Below are positions 1 through 6,620 of a stretch of 6,957 nt of DNA, one piece after another (position 1 is the stretch's first letter; the number at the start of each line of letters is the position of its first letter). Source of the DNA: Mageeibacillus sp. UBA1257 (GTDB taxonomy: Bacteria; Bacillota; Clostridia; UBA1212; UBA1257); the NCBI GenBank assembly GCA_002308775.1, contig DBVT01000047.1, positions 1 through 6,957 on the forward strand, read 5' to 3'. The position numbers and the translations under genes were made by a program. The notes below the pieces were generated by a model. It made no database searches. It was not told the DNA's origin and saw nothing but the letters and a program-made list of their open reading frames with translations.

Positions 1-13
1 TTTATTATAATTG

Positions 14-1846
14 TTAACTTTTTTCGAAGCCTCCGAGCTGTTTTGCGCATCTTTGCGCGCTCGCGGATGCAAAATATTTCAGCGGTATTCCGTTCGTCCT
101 GGTAAGGTCGAGGATCTTGTCATATTGCATGTGAGGGATCGCATTCGTCTGGACCCAGATCACGTCTGCATTTTTTACGAGGGATATGTCGATCCTCGTC
201 TCCGGCCTTACGAATCTGACTCCTTCAACAAGCTTTTTTATCTCACGAAGCCATGAGTCGTGGCCGCCGAACACAACTACCTTTCCTTTCGGTTTGAGAG
301 GAAATATGTCCCTTCCCGGGTCTTTTTCTGTCTCACATAACGTTTCGTTTTCCGAGACGCTTTCTGCTCTCTCCTCCTGACCCATTTTATAAATGACCTC
401 TTGAAGCGCTTTGTTTTCCTTTTTAAGGTCTTCTTTTTCGGTTGCCTGAGCTTCGATCCTTTTGTCCTTTTCTTTCAGAATGTGCAGAAGTCTTGCGTTT
501 TCCTTTTTGAGCGAGGCGATCTCCTCTGAGTATTTTACGATGGTTCTTTCTTTTGCCTCTATGTCCTGCTCTTTTGTTTTCAAAGCGAGCTCGCATCTCC
601 TGTCGCGGCTCAGTTTGCACATGACGGTTGACATGATATCGATCTGCGCAAAACGCCCGCTGCGATCATCAGATACACTTAAATGATCCTCCCGGCCGCT
701 TAAAACGACCCCTGTAAGATGATAGATCAGCTGCCCGAGATTGATCGTATCCTTCAACAGTCCTGTCCTTCCCGGTACGGTTTTCACCGTTATATTCTTT
801 TCAAAAAGGGTTTTTGCTGTTAAAATGCGGTCGTTTCCTGCACAGACTGTTTCTATTAAGGGCTTGTCTTTCGTATTCCAGGGAAGCATATTGATTGCCG
901 CATCGAGGCAGACATTTTTCATCATATTGGGCAAAACAACTATATCATCCTCTGTTTCCAACGCAAAAACGCCGAAAATGAATTCAAACGGATCTTCGAT
1001 CGTTATACCTTCTCCTGCGCTTTTCGCATTAAAAAATCCTTCATTCACCCGATTCTTGTCAAATTTATCTCCGAGCAGCTCATCGACCTTCTGCGCGATC
1101 TGGACTTCTTTGTCCAGCAATCTCATCATAGCCTCGTTTGCGGCCTGCGGATTCGAAAAATCGGCCTTTCTCACGGTAAAATTGTTCTTTTCACTGATAA
1201 ACGGCATCGCAGCCTCCCTTTCAGCTTCTTTTTTTATCATTTCATACTGCTCCGAGAGTCTGACGATCGATCTGCAGATCTTCTTCTCTTCTCGTCTGTT
1301 TTCGTTTTTTACCGTAAGAAACTGTTTAAATACGTTACCGATCTTCTCTCTCGCTTTATTTGCGCAGTTTTCCTTGATCTCGTCCGGGACAAGACCGTAT
1401 AGTTTGCGGAACCGTTCATCATCCGCGTCATTTGTTTTATTCATCCTTCTTCTTACGATCTCAAATGCGCTTCCGACTTCCTTCTCGTCATACATAGTCT
1501 CAGGTATAATATATTTCCCTGTCCTGACGTCCCTGCTCACTTCCTTCGGCAATTCACTTTTATCCTGCTCGCCGATGTTTCCGAGAATGAATAATGAAAC
1601 AGCGAGACATCTGTCATTTTTCTCTTTTTCCTCGTCCTTCTTTTTCTGAACTGCGGGAAGGGATGCCTCTGCGAATTCATTTTCCACATTAATGTACGGG
1701 AATTCAGGCGCTAATTTTTCCTGCGCTTCTTTTATTTGTCTTTTTACTTTTTCGCTGCAGCATGACAGGTCGAGTTTTCTGAACGGATAAGCGTCCTCCA
1801 GTACTTTCTTTGCGTGCGCAACTGCCATTGTCAATGATTCGTGCAT
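14..1846 (-). CDS. DUF2325-domain coiled-coil protein, function unknown
   Basis: Encodes about 610 residues; no function is known to me. The C-terminal part (about residues 522-603) looks like a DUF2325 domain: a beta strand running into a glycine turn (VVVFGGHDSW), a strand ADVIWVQT followed by a conserved-type His (IPHMQYDKI, His about 572), and a final GIPLKYF strand. This is a small Rossmann-like fold by pattern. Residues about 415-490 are rich in Lys, Glu and Leu and look like a coiled coil. The first ~400 residues are charged, mostly helical and match no family I recognise. There is no signal peptide or membrane segment, so it is probably cytoplasmic. The start is placed at the ATG ending the motif GGAGG-9 nt-ATG; an in-frame ATG 20 codons upstream has no ribosome binding site. 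The gene follows the opp terminator and is likely its own transcription unit. The DUF2325 call is from memory of the motif; the reading frame itself is secure. Confidence 0.85.
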   Translation of the reverse strand: MHESLTMAVAHAKKVLEDAYPFRKLDLSCCSEKVKRQIKEAQEKLAPEFPYINVENEFAEASLPAVQKKKDEEKEKNDRCLAVSLFILGNIGEQDKSELPKEVSRDVRTGKYIIPETMYDEKEVGSAFEIVRRRMNKTNDADDERFRKLYGLVPDEIKENCANKAREKIGNVFKQFLTVKNENRREEKKICRSIVRLSEQYEMIKKEAEREAAMPFISEKNNFTVRKADFSNPQAANEAMMRLLDKEVQIAQKVDELLGDKFDKNRVNEGFFNAKSAGEGITIEDPFEFIFGVFALETEDDIVVLPNMMKNVCLDAAINMLPWNTKDKPLIETVCAGNDRILTAKTLFEKNITVKTVPGRTGLLKDTINLGQLIYHLTGVVLSGREDHLSVSDDRSGRFAQIDIMSTVMCKLSRDRRCELALKTKEQDIEAKERTIVKYSEEIASLKKENARLLHILKEKDKRIEAQATEKEDLKKENKALQEVIYKMGQEERAESVSENETLCETEKDPGRDIFPLKPKGKVVVFGGHDSWLREIKKLVEGVRFVRPETRIDISLVKNADVIWVQTNAIPHMQYDKILDLTRTNGIPLKYFASASAQRCAKQLGGFEKS

Positions 1847-1855
1847 TTTTGTTAT

Positions 1856-1860
1856 CCTCC
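1856..1860 (-). promoter_or_regulatory. Ribosome binding site deciding the start of the DUF2325 gene
   Basis: GGAGG on the minus strand lies 9 bases before the ATG at 1846-1844. The alternative in-frame ATGs at 1906 and 1894 have no comparable purine motif in front, so the shorter protein (MHESL...) is preferred. Confidence 0.85.
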
Positions 1861-2063
1861 GATCGGTCTTTGTAAAAAATAATTCAATTGCCATTTTACA
1901 GATCACGAAATGATATTAATACTGCGAGGTCATTTCCCGGAAAATATTACCTGAAATATCAATATTTTTTATTTATTTATTTTTCAGTATTTTTTTGGAT
2001 ATTTTATTCAAACTAATAAAATAATAATTCATGTAAAAAATCGGGCACTTATTTTTTTGTCAT
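1861..2063 (-). promoter_or_regulatory. AT-rich intergenic region, presumed promoter region of the DUF2325 gene
   Basis: About 200 very AT-rich bases separate the opp terminator from the DUF2325 ribosome binding site. Because the terminator upstream is strong, a promoter is expected here. I could not find a clean pair of -35 and -10 boxes. Partial matches on the minus strand include TTTACA (near 2036), TTGATA (near 1963) and TAAAAT (near 1896), but none has a good partner at 16-18 bases. No convincing small gene is seen. The regulatory role is inferred from position. Confidence 0.35.
1933..1967. promoter_or_regulatory. Pair of short dyads / tandem half-sites, possible operator
   Basis: Two perfect short palindromes lie side by side: TTTCC-C-GGAAA (1933-1943) and AAATAT-CA-ATATTT (1954-1967). 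The same stretch can be read as two imperfect direct repeats, CCGGAAAATATTA (1937-1949) and CCTGAAATATCA (1950-1961). A repressor or activator site upstream of the DUF2325 gene is possible, but such dyads arise easily by chance in AT-rich DNA. Confidence 0.25.
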
Positions 2064-2099
2064 AAAAAAAGACCGCCCGTGTCGATGACACAGGCAGTC
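2064..2099 (-). terminator. Rho-independent terminator of the opp operon
   Basis: On the minus strand a 13-base-pair stem (arms 2099-2087 and 2083-2071, two G-U pairs, loop of three bases) is followed directly by seven T (2070-2064). It starts 17 bases after the stop codon of the small membrane protein gene. There is no T tract on the other side, so it works in one direction only. It ends the opp transcript and separates it from the DUF2325 gene. Confidence 0.95.
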
Positions 2100-2116
2100 C
2101 CCTGAAAACTTTTTGA

Positions 2117-2371
2117 TCATTTGAACCAGACGTGTTCGCAGAAAAGAATGAAAAGCAGATAGCCTCCTATGAAAATAGCCGCCACCAAAAGCGCCGCTCC
2201 GATGACTCCGAGGATCAAATGGAATGTTTCCTTCTTCGTCAGCTTGTGGAGATCCTGTGATTCGCCTTCCTGCTTCTTGGCGTGCCTTGCGTACCAGGGC
2301 ATACCGTCGACGTTCATATTCGCGATGACTCTTCCGTCATCTTCAAAATCGTCTTTCTTCTTTTTTGACAT
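2117..2371 (-). CDS. Small single-span membrane protein at the end of the opp operon
   Basis: Encodes 84 residues; I do not recognise a named family. Residues 1-50 are hydrophilic and charged, starting with a Lys run (SKKKKDD), then an acidic patch and the segment DGRVIANMNVDGMPWY, whose Gly/Pro/Trp/Tyr content suggests a conserved motif. Residues about 52-77 form one hydrophobic helix (LILGVIGAALLVAAIFIGG...), followed by a short end CEHVWFK. With the basic N-terminus, the tail is predicted to be cytoplasmic and the C-terminus outside. The gene starts 19 bases after the oppF stop and is followed by the operon terminator, so it is co-transcribed with the transporter. No good Shine-Dalgarno sequence precedes the ATG, so translation may depend on coupling to oppF. 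A role with the importer is suggested only by position. That it is a real gene is supported by its operon place and its clear domain layout. Confidence 0.8.
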   Translation of the reverse strand: MSKKKKDDFEDDGRVIANMNVDGMPWYARHAKKQEGESQDLHKLTKKETFHLILGVIGAALLVAAIFIGGYLLFILFCEHVWFK

Positions 2372-2390
2372 TCAGTGCTTCAGTCCAGTC

Positions 2391-3500
2391 TTAATTGTTT
2401 TTCTTCTTCTTATGCTTTTTGGCCGCTTCAGCCGCTTCCTGAACTTCCATTTCAGCCATCTTTTCCTCGAACTCTCTGAGTTCTTCAGGCGTGTCATAGA
2501 GGTGGCATGCGCAGAAGTGACCTTCTTCGATCTCCTTATAGGGAGGCTCGACTTTCTCGCAGATCTTCATACCCTTTTCCTGGCATATTGCGCATCTGGT
2601 GTGGAATTTACATCCCTTAGGCGGATTCGCAGGTGAAGGAATGCTTCCTTCGAGAACTATTCTCTCCATCTTGTAATCCGGATCAGGGACAGGGATAGCC
2701 GAGAACAAAGCCTTAGTGTAAGGATGCAGAGGAGTCGAGAAGATCTTTTCCGTCTCGGCATATTCAACGAGAGTCCCGAGGTACATGACGCCTACTGTAT
2801 CTGAAATGTGCTCTACGACTGAAAGGTCGTGAGAAATGAACAGATATGTGAGCCCAAATTCTTTCTGAAGCTGCTTGAGCAGGTTGATTATCTGTGCCTG
2901 AATGGAAACGTCAAGGGCAGATACGGGCTCGTCGCATACTATAAAGTCAGGGTTCAGCGCAAGCGCTCTCGCGATACATATTCTCTGTCTCTGACCGCCT
3001 GAAAACTCGTGAGGATATCTGTCCTTGTGATATTCCTGAAGTCCGCAGGCTTTCATTATTCTCGTGATATAGTCGTCGTATTCCTCTTTGGGAACGATCT
3101 CATGCTCTCTTACCGCCTCACCTATTATTTCACCGATAGGCATTCTGGGCGAAAGACTCGAATACGGATCCTGGAAGATTATCTGGATCTTCGGACGCAT
3201 TTTTCTGAGTTCTTTCTTGGAGAGTTTGAACAGCTCCTGTCCGTTAAAAAGAACTTCTCCGGATGTCTTATCGAGCAGTCTGAGTATCGTTCTTCCTGCT
3301 GTCGATTTTCCGCAGCCTGACTCTCCGACGAGACCCATCGTCGTTCCTTTCCTGATCGTAAAAGAGATATCGTCAACAGCCTTTACGTTTCCGACAACAA
3401 GTCTTAAAAAGCTCGACTTTATCGGGAAATATTTCTTCAAATGTTTTACTTCGAGAAGAACGTCGTTATTTTGTTCCTGATTAACATTCATTTCACTCAT
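2391..3500 (-). CDS. oppF: Oligopeptide ABC transporter ATP-binding protein OppF
   Basis: One of the two ATPases that power peptide import, acting on the cytoplasmic side of the permease pair. Encodes 369 residues. From the ATG the motifs are Walker A GESGCGKS (59-66), Q-loop FQDP (109-112), signature FSGGQRQR (166-173), Walker B with DE at 190-191, and the H-loop His 224. The C-terminal oligopeptide-transporter region follows (HPYTKAL near 259), with Cys at 297, 303, 306, 314, 330 and 332, a likely [4Fe-4S] site. The first Cys run (GCKFHTRC) is typical, but the spacing to the later Cys is longer than usual. The last ~35 residues form a charged helix ending in a Lys-rich tail. The ATG is chosen because GGAGG lies 10 bases ahead; a TTG two codons upstream, overlapping the oppD stop, has only 4 bases of spacing. 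The gene begins 2 bases after oppD. The Opp versus Dpp substrate class cannot be settled from sequence. Confidence 0.95.
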   Translation of the reverse strand: MSEMNVNQEQNNDVLLEVKHLKKYFPIKSSFLRLVVGNVKAVDDISFTIRKGTTMGLVGESGCGKSTAGRTILRLLDKTSGEVLFNGQELFKLSKKELRKMRPKIQIIFQDPYSSLSPRMPIGEIIGEAVREHEIVPKEEYDDYITRIMKACGLQEYHKDRYPHEFSGGQRQRICIARALALNPDFIVCDEPVSALDVSIQAQIINLLKQLQKEFGLTYLFISHDLSVVEHISDTVGVMYLGTLVEYAETEKIFSTPLHPYTKALFSAIPVPDPDYKMERIVLEGSIPSPANPPKGCKFHTRCAICQEKGMKICEKVEPPYKEIEEGHFCACHLYDTPEELREFEEKMAEMEVQEAAEAAKKHKKKKNN

Positions 3501-3502
3501 AA

Positions 3503-4684
3503 TCAAAGTTCCTCCACATCTATGATTTTAGGTCTGCCGACTATTTCGCCTTCATCGATGAACCTGTAGCAGGATACGATATGCGTGTCGCTGATCTTGA
3601 TCTCCGGAGGATATTCTCCCGAGCATTTTTCCATACAGAATTCACAGCGGTCTTTAAAATAGCAATAGTCAGGCATATTGATCGGGTTCGGAACGCTGCC
3701 CGGTATATTGTACAGAGCATCCACTTTCTTTCCTACAACAGGTTTTGATTTCATCAAACCGATCGTATAAGGATGACAAGGATGATGGAATATATCGTCC
3801 GCTGTTCCCTTTTCAACAACTCTGCCCGCGTACATAACAACGACGTAGTCAGCCATTTCGGCGATAACACCGAGGTCATGAGTGATGAGCATTATCGAAC
3901 TGTTTATTTTGTCTTTCAGGCTTCTCAAAAGATCGAGGATCTGAGCCTGTATCGTAACGTCGAGCGCGGTAGTAGGCTCGTCAGCTATTATAAGCTTCGG
4001 GCTGCACGCAAGCGCGATAGCTATCATTACTCTCTGTCTCATACCGCCGGAGAGCTCGTGCGGATACATATCGTACACGCCTTCCGCATTCGCGATCCCG
4101 ACCATTTTGAGCATTTCGAGTGTTCTTTCTCTTACCTGTTCCTTTGACATATCGGGGTTGTGAAGTTCGATAACTTCGTTTACCTGAGCTCCGATCTTGA
4201 AAACAGGGTTAAGGCTGGTCATAGGCTCCTGGAATATCATTGACATCTTGTTGCCTCTGATCTCCTGCATTATTTTCGTAGGAGTATTGACTATATTGTA
4301 AGCAGTTCCGTCGTCATTGTTCAGTCTGATCTCGCCGCCTACGACCTGTCCTGTAGGTCTTTGGAGGAGCTGCATAAGTGAAAGAGACGTTACGCTCTTT
4401 CCGCATCCCGACTCGCCCACGACGCCTACAGTGGTCTTCTTGGGTATATTGAACGATACACCGTCAACAGCCCTTACTACGCCGATATCTGTAAAAAAGT
4501 ATGTGCAGACATTATCGAGTTCAACTACGTTGTTCTCATCATGCATCTTGGTCATATAAAGTTGCGGATCTTTGTTGGCGTTATCCCTCTCTTTGTCAAG
4601 TTTTTTTGTTATCTTACGATTCCTCTTGGAAATGTAGTGGGATTCTTTGCCTGATATATATGCTGTATTTTTTCTCTTTGCCAT
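3503..4684 (-). CDS. oppD: Oligopeptide ABC transporter ATP-binding protein OppD
   Basis: Partner ATPase to OppF in the peptide importer. Encodes 393 residues. The motifs are Walker A GESGCGKS (90-97), Q-loop FQEP (151-154), signature LSGGMRQR (211-218), Walker B LIIADEPT (231-238, catalytic Glu 236) and H-loop His 269. The C-terminal region has the family HPYTIGL segment and Cys 341, 347, 350, 354 and 372, a probable [4Fe-4S] site. The conserved fold begins only at about residue 53 (VVELDNV), so there is a ~50-residue N-terminal extension that is strongly basic (KRNRKITKKLDK). The extension appears real: the first ATG has AGGAG 7 bases ahead, while the internal ATGs at residues 44 and 47 have no ribosome binding site. 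The gene lies 25 bases after oppC. Both ATPases keep the catalytic Glu, so both sites look competent. Confidence 0.95.
   Translation of the reverse strand: MAKRKNTAYISGKESHYISKRNRKITKKLDKERDNANKDPQLYMTKMHDENNVVELDNVCTYFFTDIGVVRAVDGVSFNIPKKTTVGVVGESGCGKSVTSLSLMQLLQRPTGQVVGGEIRLNNDDGTAYNIVNTPTKIMQEIRGNKMSMIFQEPMTSLNPVFKIGAQVNEVIELHNPDMSKEQVRERTLEMLKMVGIANAEGVYDMYPHELSGGMRQRVMIAIALACSPKLIIADEPTTALDVTIQAQILDLLRSLKDKINSSIMLITHDLGVIAEMADYVVVMYAGRVVEKGTADDIFHHPCHPYTIGLMKSKPVVGKKVDALYNIPGSVPNPINMPDYCYFKDRCEFCMEKCSGEYPPEIKISDTHIVSCYRFIDEGEIVGRPKIIDVEEL
3511..3515 (-). promoter_or_regulatory. Ribosome binding site deciding the oppF start
   Basis: GGAGG inside the last codons of oppD lies 10 bases before the ATG at 3500 but only 4 bases before the TTG at 3506. 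This favours the ATG and places the oppF signal within the oppD coding end, a sign of translational coupling. Confidence 0.8.
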
Positions 4685-4691
4685 ATCTATT

Positions 4692-4696
4692 CTCCT
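4692..4696 (-). promoter_or_regulatory. Ribosome binding site of oppD
   Basis: AGGAG with 7 bases to the ATG at 4684. It matters because it supports the long form of OppD with its basic N-terminal extension over starts at internal ATGs. Confidence 0.8.
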
Positions 4697-4709
4697 GTCC
4701 GCCGAAAAA

Positions 4710-6608
4710 TCAACGCTTCATCTTCGGGTCAAATGCGTCACGCAGACCGTCGCCCACGAAGTTGAACGCTATAACCGTCAGACAGATCAGAATACCGACC
4801 GGTATCCAGATGTATGTGTAATTTTTCATAGCTTCGATAGTCGAAACCGAGTTGATGATATTTCCCCATGTGGCCAGAGGATGTTTTACACCGAGACCTA
4901 AGTAAGACAGTGTCGACTCAGTTAAAATGACGCCGCCGAGGCCCATTGTCATCGATACTATCAGCTGAGGCATTACGTTAGGTACGAGGTGTTTGAATAT
5001 TCTTCTGCTCGTTTTGAGTCCGGTAGCTTCCGCAGCGACCATAAATTCCTGCTCTCTGAGAGAAAGGATCTGGCCTCTTACGAGTCTCGCGATTCCGGAC
5101 CAGCCGAGAACGCCGAGGATGACCATCATCCAAATAAGTCTCTCATAAGGAGGCATCTTGAGTTCATCAAACACTGACGCGATTATGATCATAATAGGCA
5201 TCGTAGGAATGCAGTAGAATATATCGACAAGTCTCATTATCAGAGTATCTACCCAGCCTCCGAAGAAACCTGCGATACCGCCCATAATGACGCCGATGAT
5301 GGTTTCAAGGAAAACGACAATGAAACCGACTATGAGCGAAATTCTGCCGCCGTACATTATTCTTGCGAGAACGTCGTAGCCGTCGCCGTCTGTTCCGAGA
5401 ATATGCTCTTTGGAAGGTGCCCCGTAGATATCGAGGACTTCTCTTCTCATATGATATCCCGCGTAATATCTCACTTCTCCCGCGACTTCTTTTCTTGTTA
5501 CGGTGAGTTTTTCTTTTTCCAGGATTATGTTGCCGTTTTCGTCAAGGTTATATGCCTTTGTTTCGGGATTCAGCTGGGGAACTTCGTATTCGAACTCTCC
5601 TGTCCTCTCGCCCTTTGATTCCATCTCGTCAACAACTTCTGAGAATGTATTCTTAAAATCGATCGTGAATGTGTCTTTACCGTCTGTTTCTCTTATTGAG
5701 TAATGACCTATACCGAGGAAGTTTTCACCTGCTTCATTCTGTACGAAGAGGTTATCGTCCTCGTCTGAAACGATCTTATATTTTGCTCCGTTGTATTCGA
5801 ATTCTCTTTCTCCGTAGATCGCTTCATAGATCGCCAGCTTCATCTGATCTTCGATATCTTCAGATTGTCCGAGTTTGTTTATGACGAATCTTGTGGAGAG
5901 GATCGCAGAAACTGCTTCTTCATCAGGAAGGAGCACGAACAGCTGCATCTTTGTCTTCGACTTCATAATAATAGTATATGTTCTGCCGTCAAGATCAAAC
6001 GACCCTTGCTCCGCGAGAACTGCTTCTTTGACCTTCTGCGCAACTTCAGGTGAAACATCTCCGCTTGAAATATCGCCTGTGAGAGGGTCTATGGCGGCGA
6101 TCTCGTATCCCTTCAGGAACAGTTTGTAAACTCTGTCTCCGAGTTTTCTTACGATGAAAGTGTTTCCGTTTCTTTCAAACTGCTTTGTCTCGACGCCTTC
6201 TCCTTCCATTTCCTTTACGAAAGAGTCAATGTAGTTTTTGACGTCTTTTGTAACGTCGTTTTCAATGAGTAAAAAGCTTGTATATGATGACAGTTCACCG
6301 CAGACCGCGTAATCAAGATCAAGTGCGTTAACAGTCGAGAATTTGTCAATTTGACCGTATGGATAAAATAACGGTCCCAGGAATGACGATCCAAACATAA
6401 ATATGAGGATCGCAAGACCGATGATCGCGAGTTTGTTTCTGAAAAATCTCTTTGCGACAAGTCTTGCCGGGCTGAGAACTTTTACTCGCTGAGCGTCATC
6501 GAGAGCAAGAGGCTTGTTTTCGTCTACAGTATTATTTAAAGCCTCTTCTGCTTCTTTCAATTTTAATTTTTCATTTAAGGAATTTCTGTTTTCTTTATTA
6601 TCTGCCAT
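4710..6608 (-). CDS. oppC: OppC-type permease with large extracytoplasmic insert
   Basis: Membrane channel subunit of the peptide importer, pairing with OppB. Encodes 632 residues, about twice the roughly 300 usual for OppC. Residues 1-59 form a charged cytoplasmic tail, and membrane segment 1 is at about 60-80. Residues about 88-395 are a hydrophilic, mostly acidic insert, predicted outside. The standard core begins at HILGTDGDGYDVLARIMYGG (402-421), with further membrane segments near 425-447, 467-481, 492-507, 548-566 and 598-619. The coupling loop that contacts the ATPases (AAEATGLK...HLVPN, 525-544) is present, with Val in place of the Glu of the EAA motif. The C-terminal end GDGLRDAFDP is typical of OppC. 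The ATG at 6608 has GAGGTG about 8 bases ahead, overlapping the oppB stop; a GTG three codons earlier is less likely because it lies inside that site. The OppC assignment is firm from the core; the insert's role is unknown. Confidence 0.93.
   Translation of the reverse strand: MADNKENRNSLNEKLKLKEAEEALNNTVDENKPLALDDAQRVKVLSPARLVAKRFFRNKLAIIGLAILIFMFGSSFLGPLFYPYGQIDKFSTVNALDLDYAVCGELSSYTSFLLIENDVTKDVKNYIDSFVKEMEGEGVETKQFERNGNTFIVRKLGDRVYKLFLKGYEIAAIDPLTGDISSGDVSPEVAQKVKEAVLAEQGSFDLDGRTYTIIMKSKTKMQLFVLLPDEEAVSAILSTRFVINKLGQSEDIEDQMKLAIYEAIYGEREFEYNGAKYKIVSDEDDNLFVQNEAGENFLGIGHYSIRETDGKDTFTIDFKNTFSEVVDEMESKGERTGEFEYEVPQLNPETKAYNLDENGNIILEKEKLTVTRKEVAGEVRYYAGYHMRREVLDIYGAPSKEHILGTDGDGYDVLARIMYGGRISLIVGFIVVFLETIIGVIMGGIAGFFGGWVDTLIMRLVDIFYCIPTMPIMIIIASVFDELKMPPYERLIWMMVILGVLGWSGIARLVRGQILSLREQEFMVAAEATGLKTSRRIFKHLVPNVMPQLIVSMTMGLGGVILTESTLSYLGLGVKHPLATWGNIINSVSTIEAMKNYTYIWIPVGILICLTVIAFNFVGDGLRDAFDPKMKR
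5706..6251 (-). repeat. Three diverged protein repeats inside the OppC insert
   Basis: Three units of 53-55 residues occur at residues 120-173, 186-238 and 249-301 of OppC. Each has an amphipathic helix-like segment followed by the pattern F[ED]x[ND]Gxx[FY]x[IV]: FERNGNTFIV (F144), FDLDGRTYTI (F204) and FEYNGAKYKI (F270). The F-to-F spacing is 60 and 66 residues. A beta hairpin after a helix is plausible. A possible fourth, decayed copy (helix then GEFEYEV, near 326-342) follows. The repeats are seen at protein level only; the DNA is not visibly repetitive. Confidence 0.65.
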
Positions 6609-6614
6609 TGCTTT

Positions 6615-6620
6615 CACCTC
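6615..6620 (-). promoter_or_regulatory. Ribosome binding site of oppC overlapping the oppB stop
   Basis: GAGGTG overlaps the TGA of oppB and sits a few bases before the ATG at 6608 (8 bases counted from GAGG). It decides between this ATG and the GTG at 6617, and suggests coupled translation of the two permeases. Confidence 0.75.

Noticed and set aside
741..1649. A 302-codon open frame on the plus strand opposite the DUF2325 gene
   Set aside because: Its protein is a Ser/Phe-rich mix typical of the antisense of a Lys/Glu-rich gene, with no recognisable domain, and the minus-strand gene has a strong ribosome binding site and clear domains.
1847..1906. A longer N-terminus for the DUF2325 protein (20 more residues)
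   Set aside because: No ribosome binding site precedes the upstream ATGs, while GGAGG is well placed for the ATG at 1846.
1968..2040. Runs of T, A and TTTA repeats as a repeat array or second terminator
   Set aside because: The runs are low-complexity AT-rich DNA with no GC-rich stem next to them, so no terminator or array can be supported.
2169..2636. A 155-codon plus-strand frame opposite the small membrane protein and the oppF end
   Set aside because: It lies wholly antisense to two well-supported genes, and its hydrophobic stretches mirror their Lys/Glu codons; it also runs across the oppD-type operon direction without a promoter.
3501..3506. TTG start for OppF overlapping the oppD stop codon
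   Set aside because: Its spacing of 4 bases from GGAGG is too short; the ATG at 3500 has 10 bases and is a better codon.
5410..6350. The OppC insert as a frameshift or a fusion with a mobile element
   Set aside because: The frame is continuous, codon use looks like the rest of the operon, and there are no inverted repeats or target-site duplications at the insert ends.
6609..6617. GTG start for OppC three codons before the ATG
   Set aside because: The GTG lies within the GAGGTG ribosome binding site itself; the ATG at 6608 has proper spacing.
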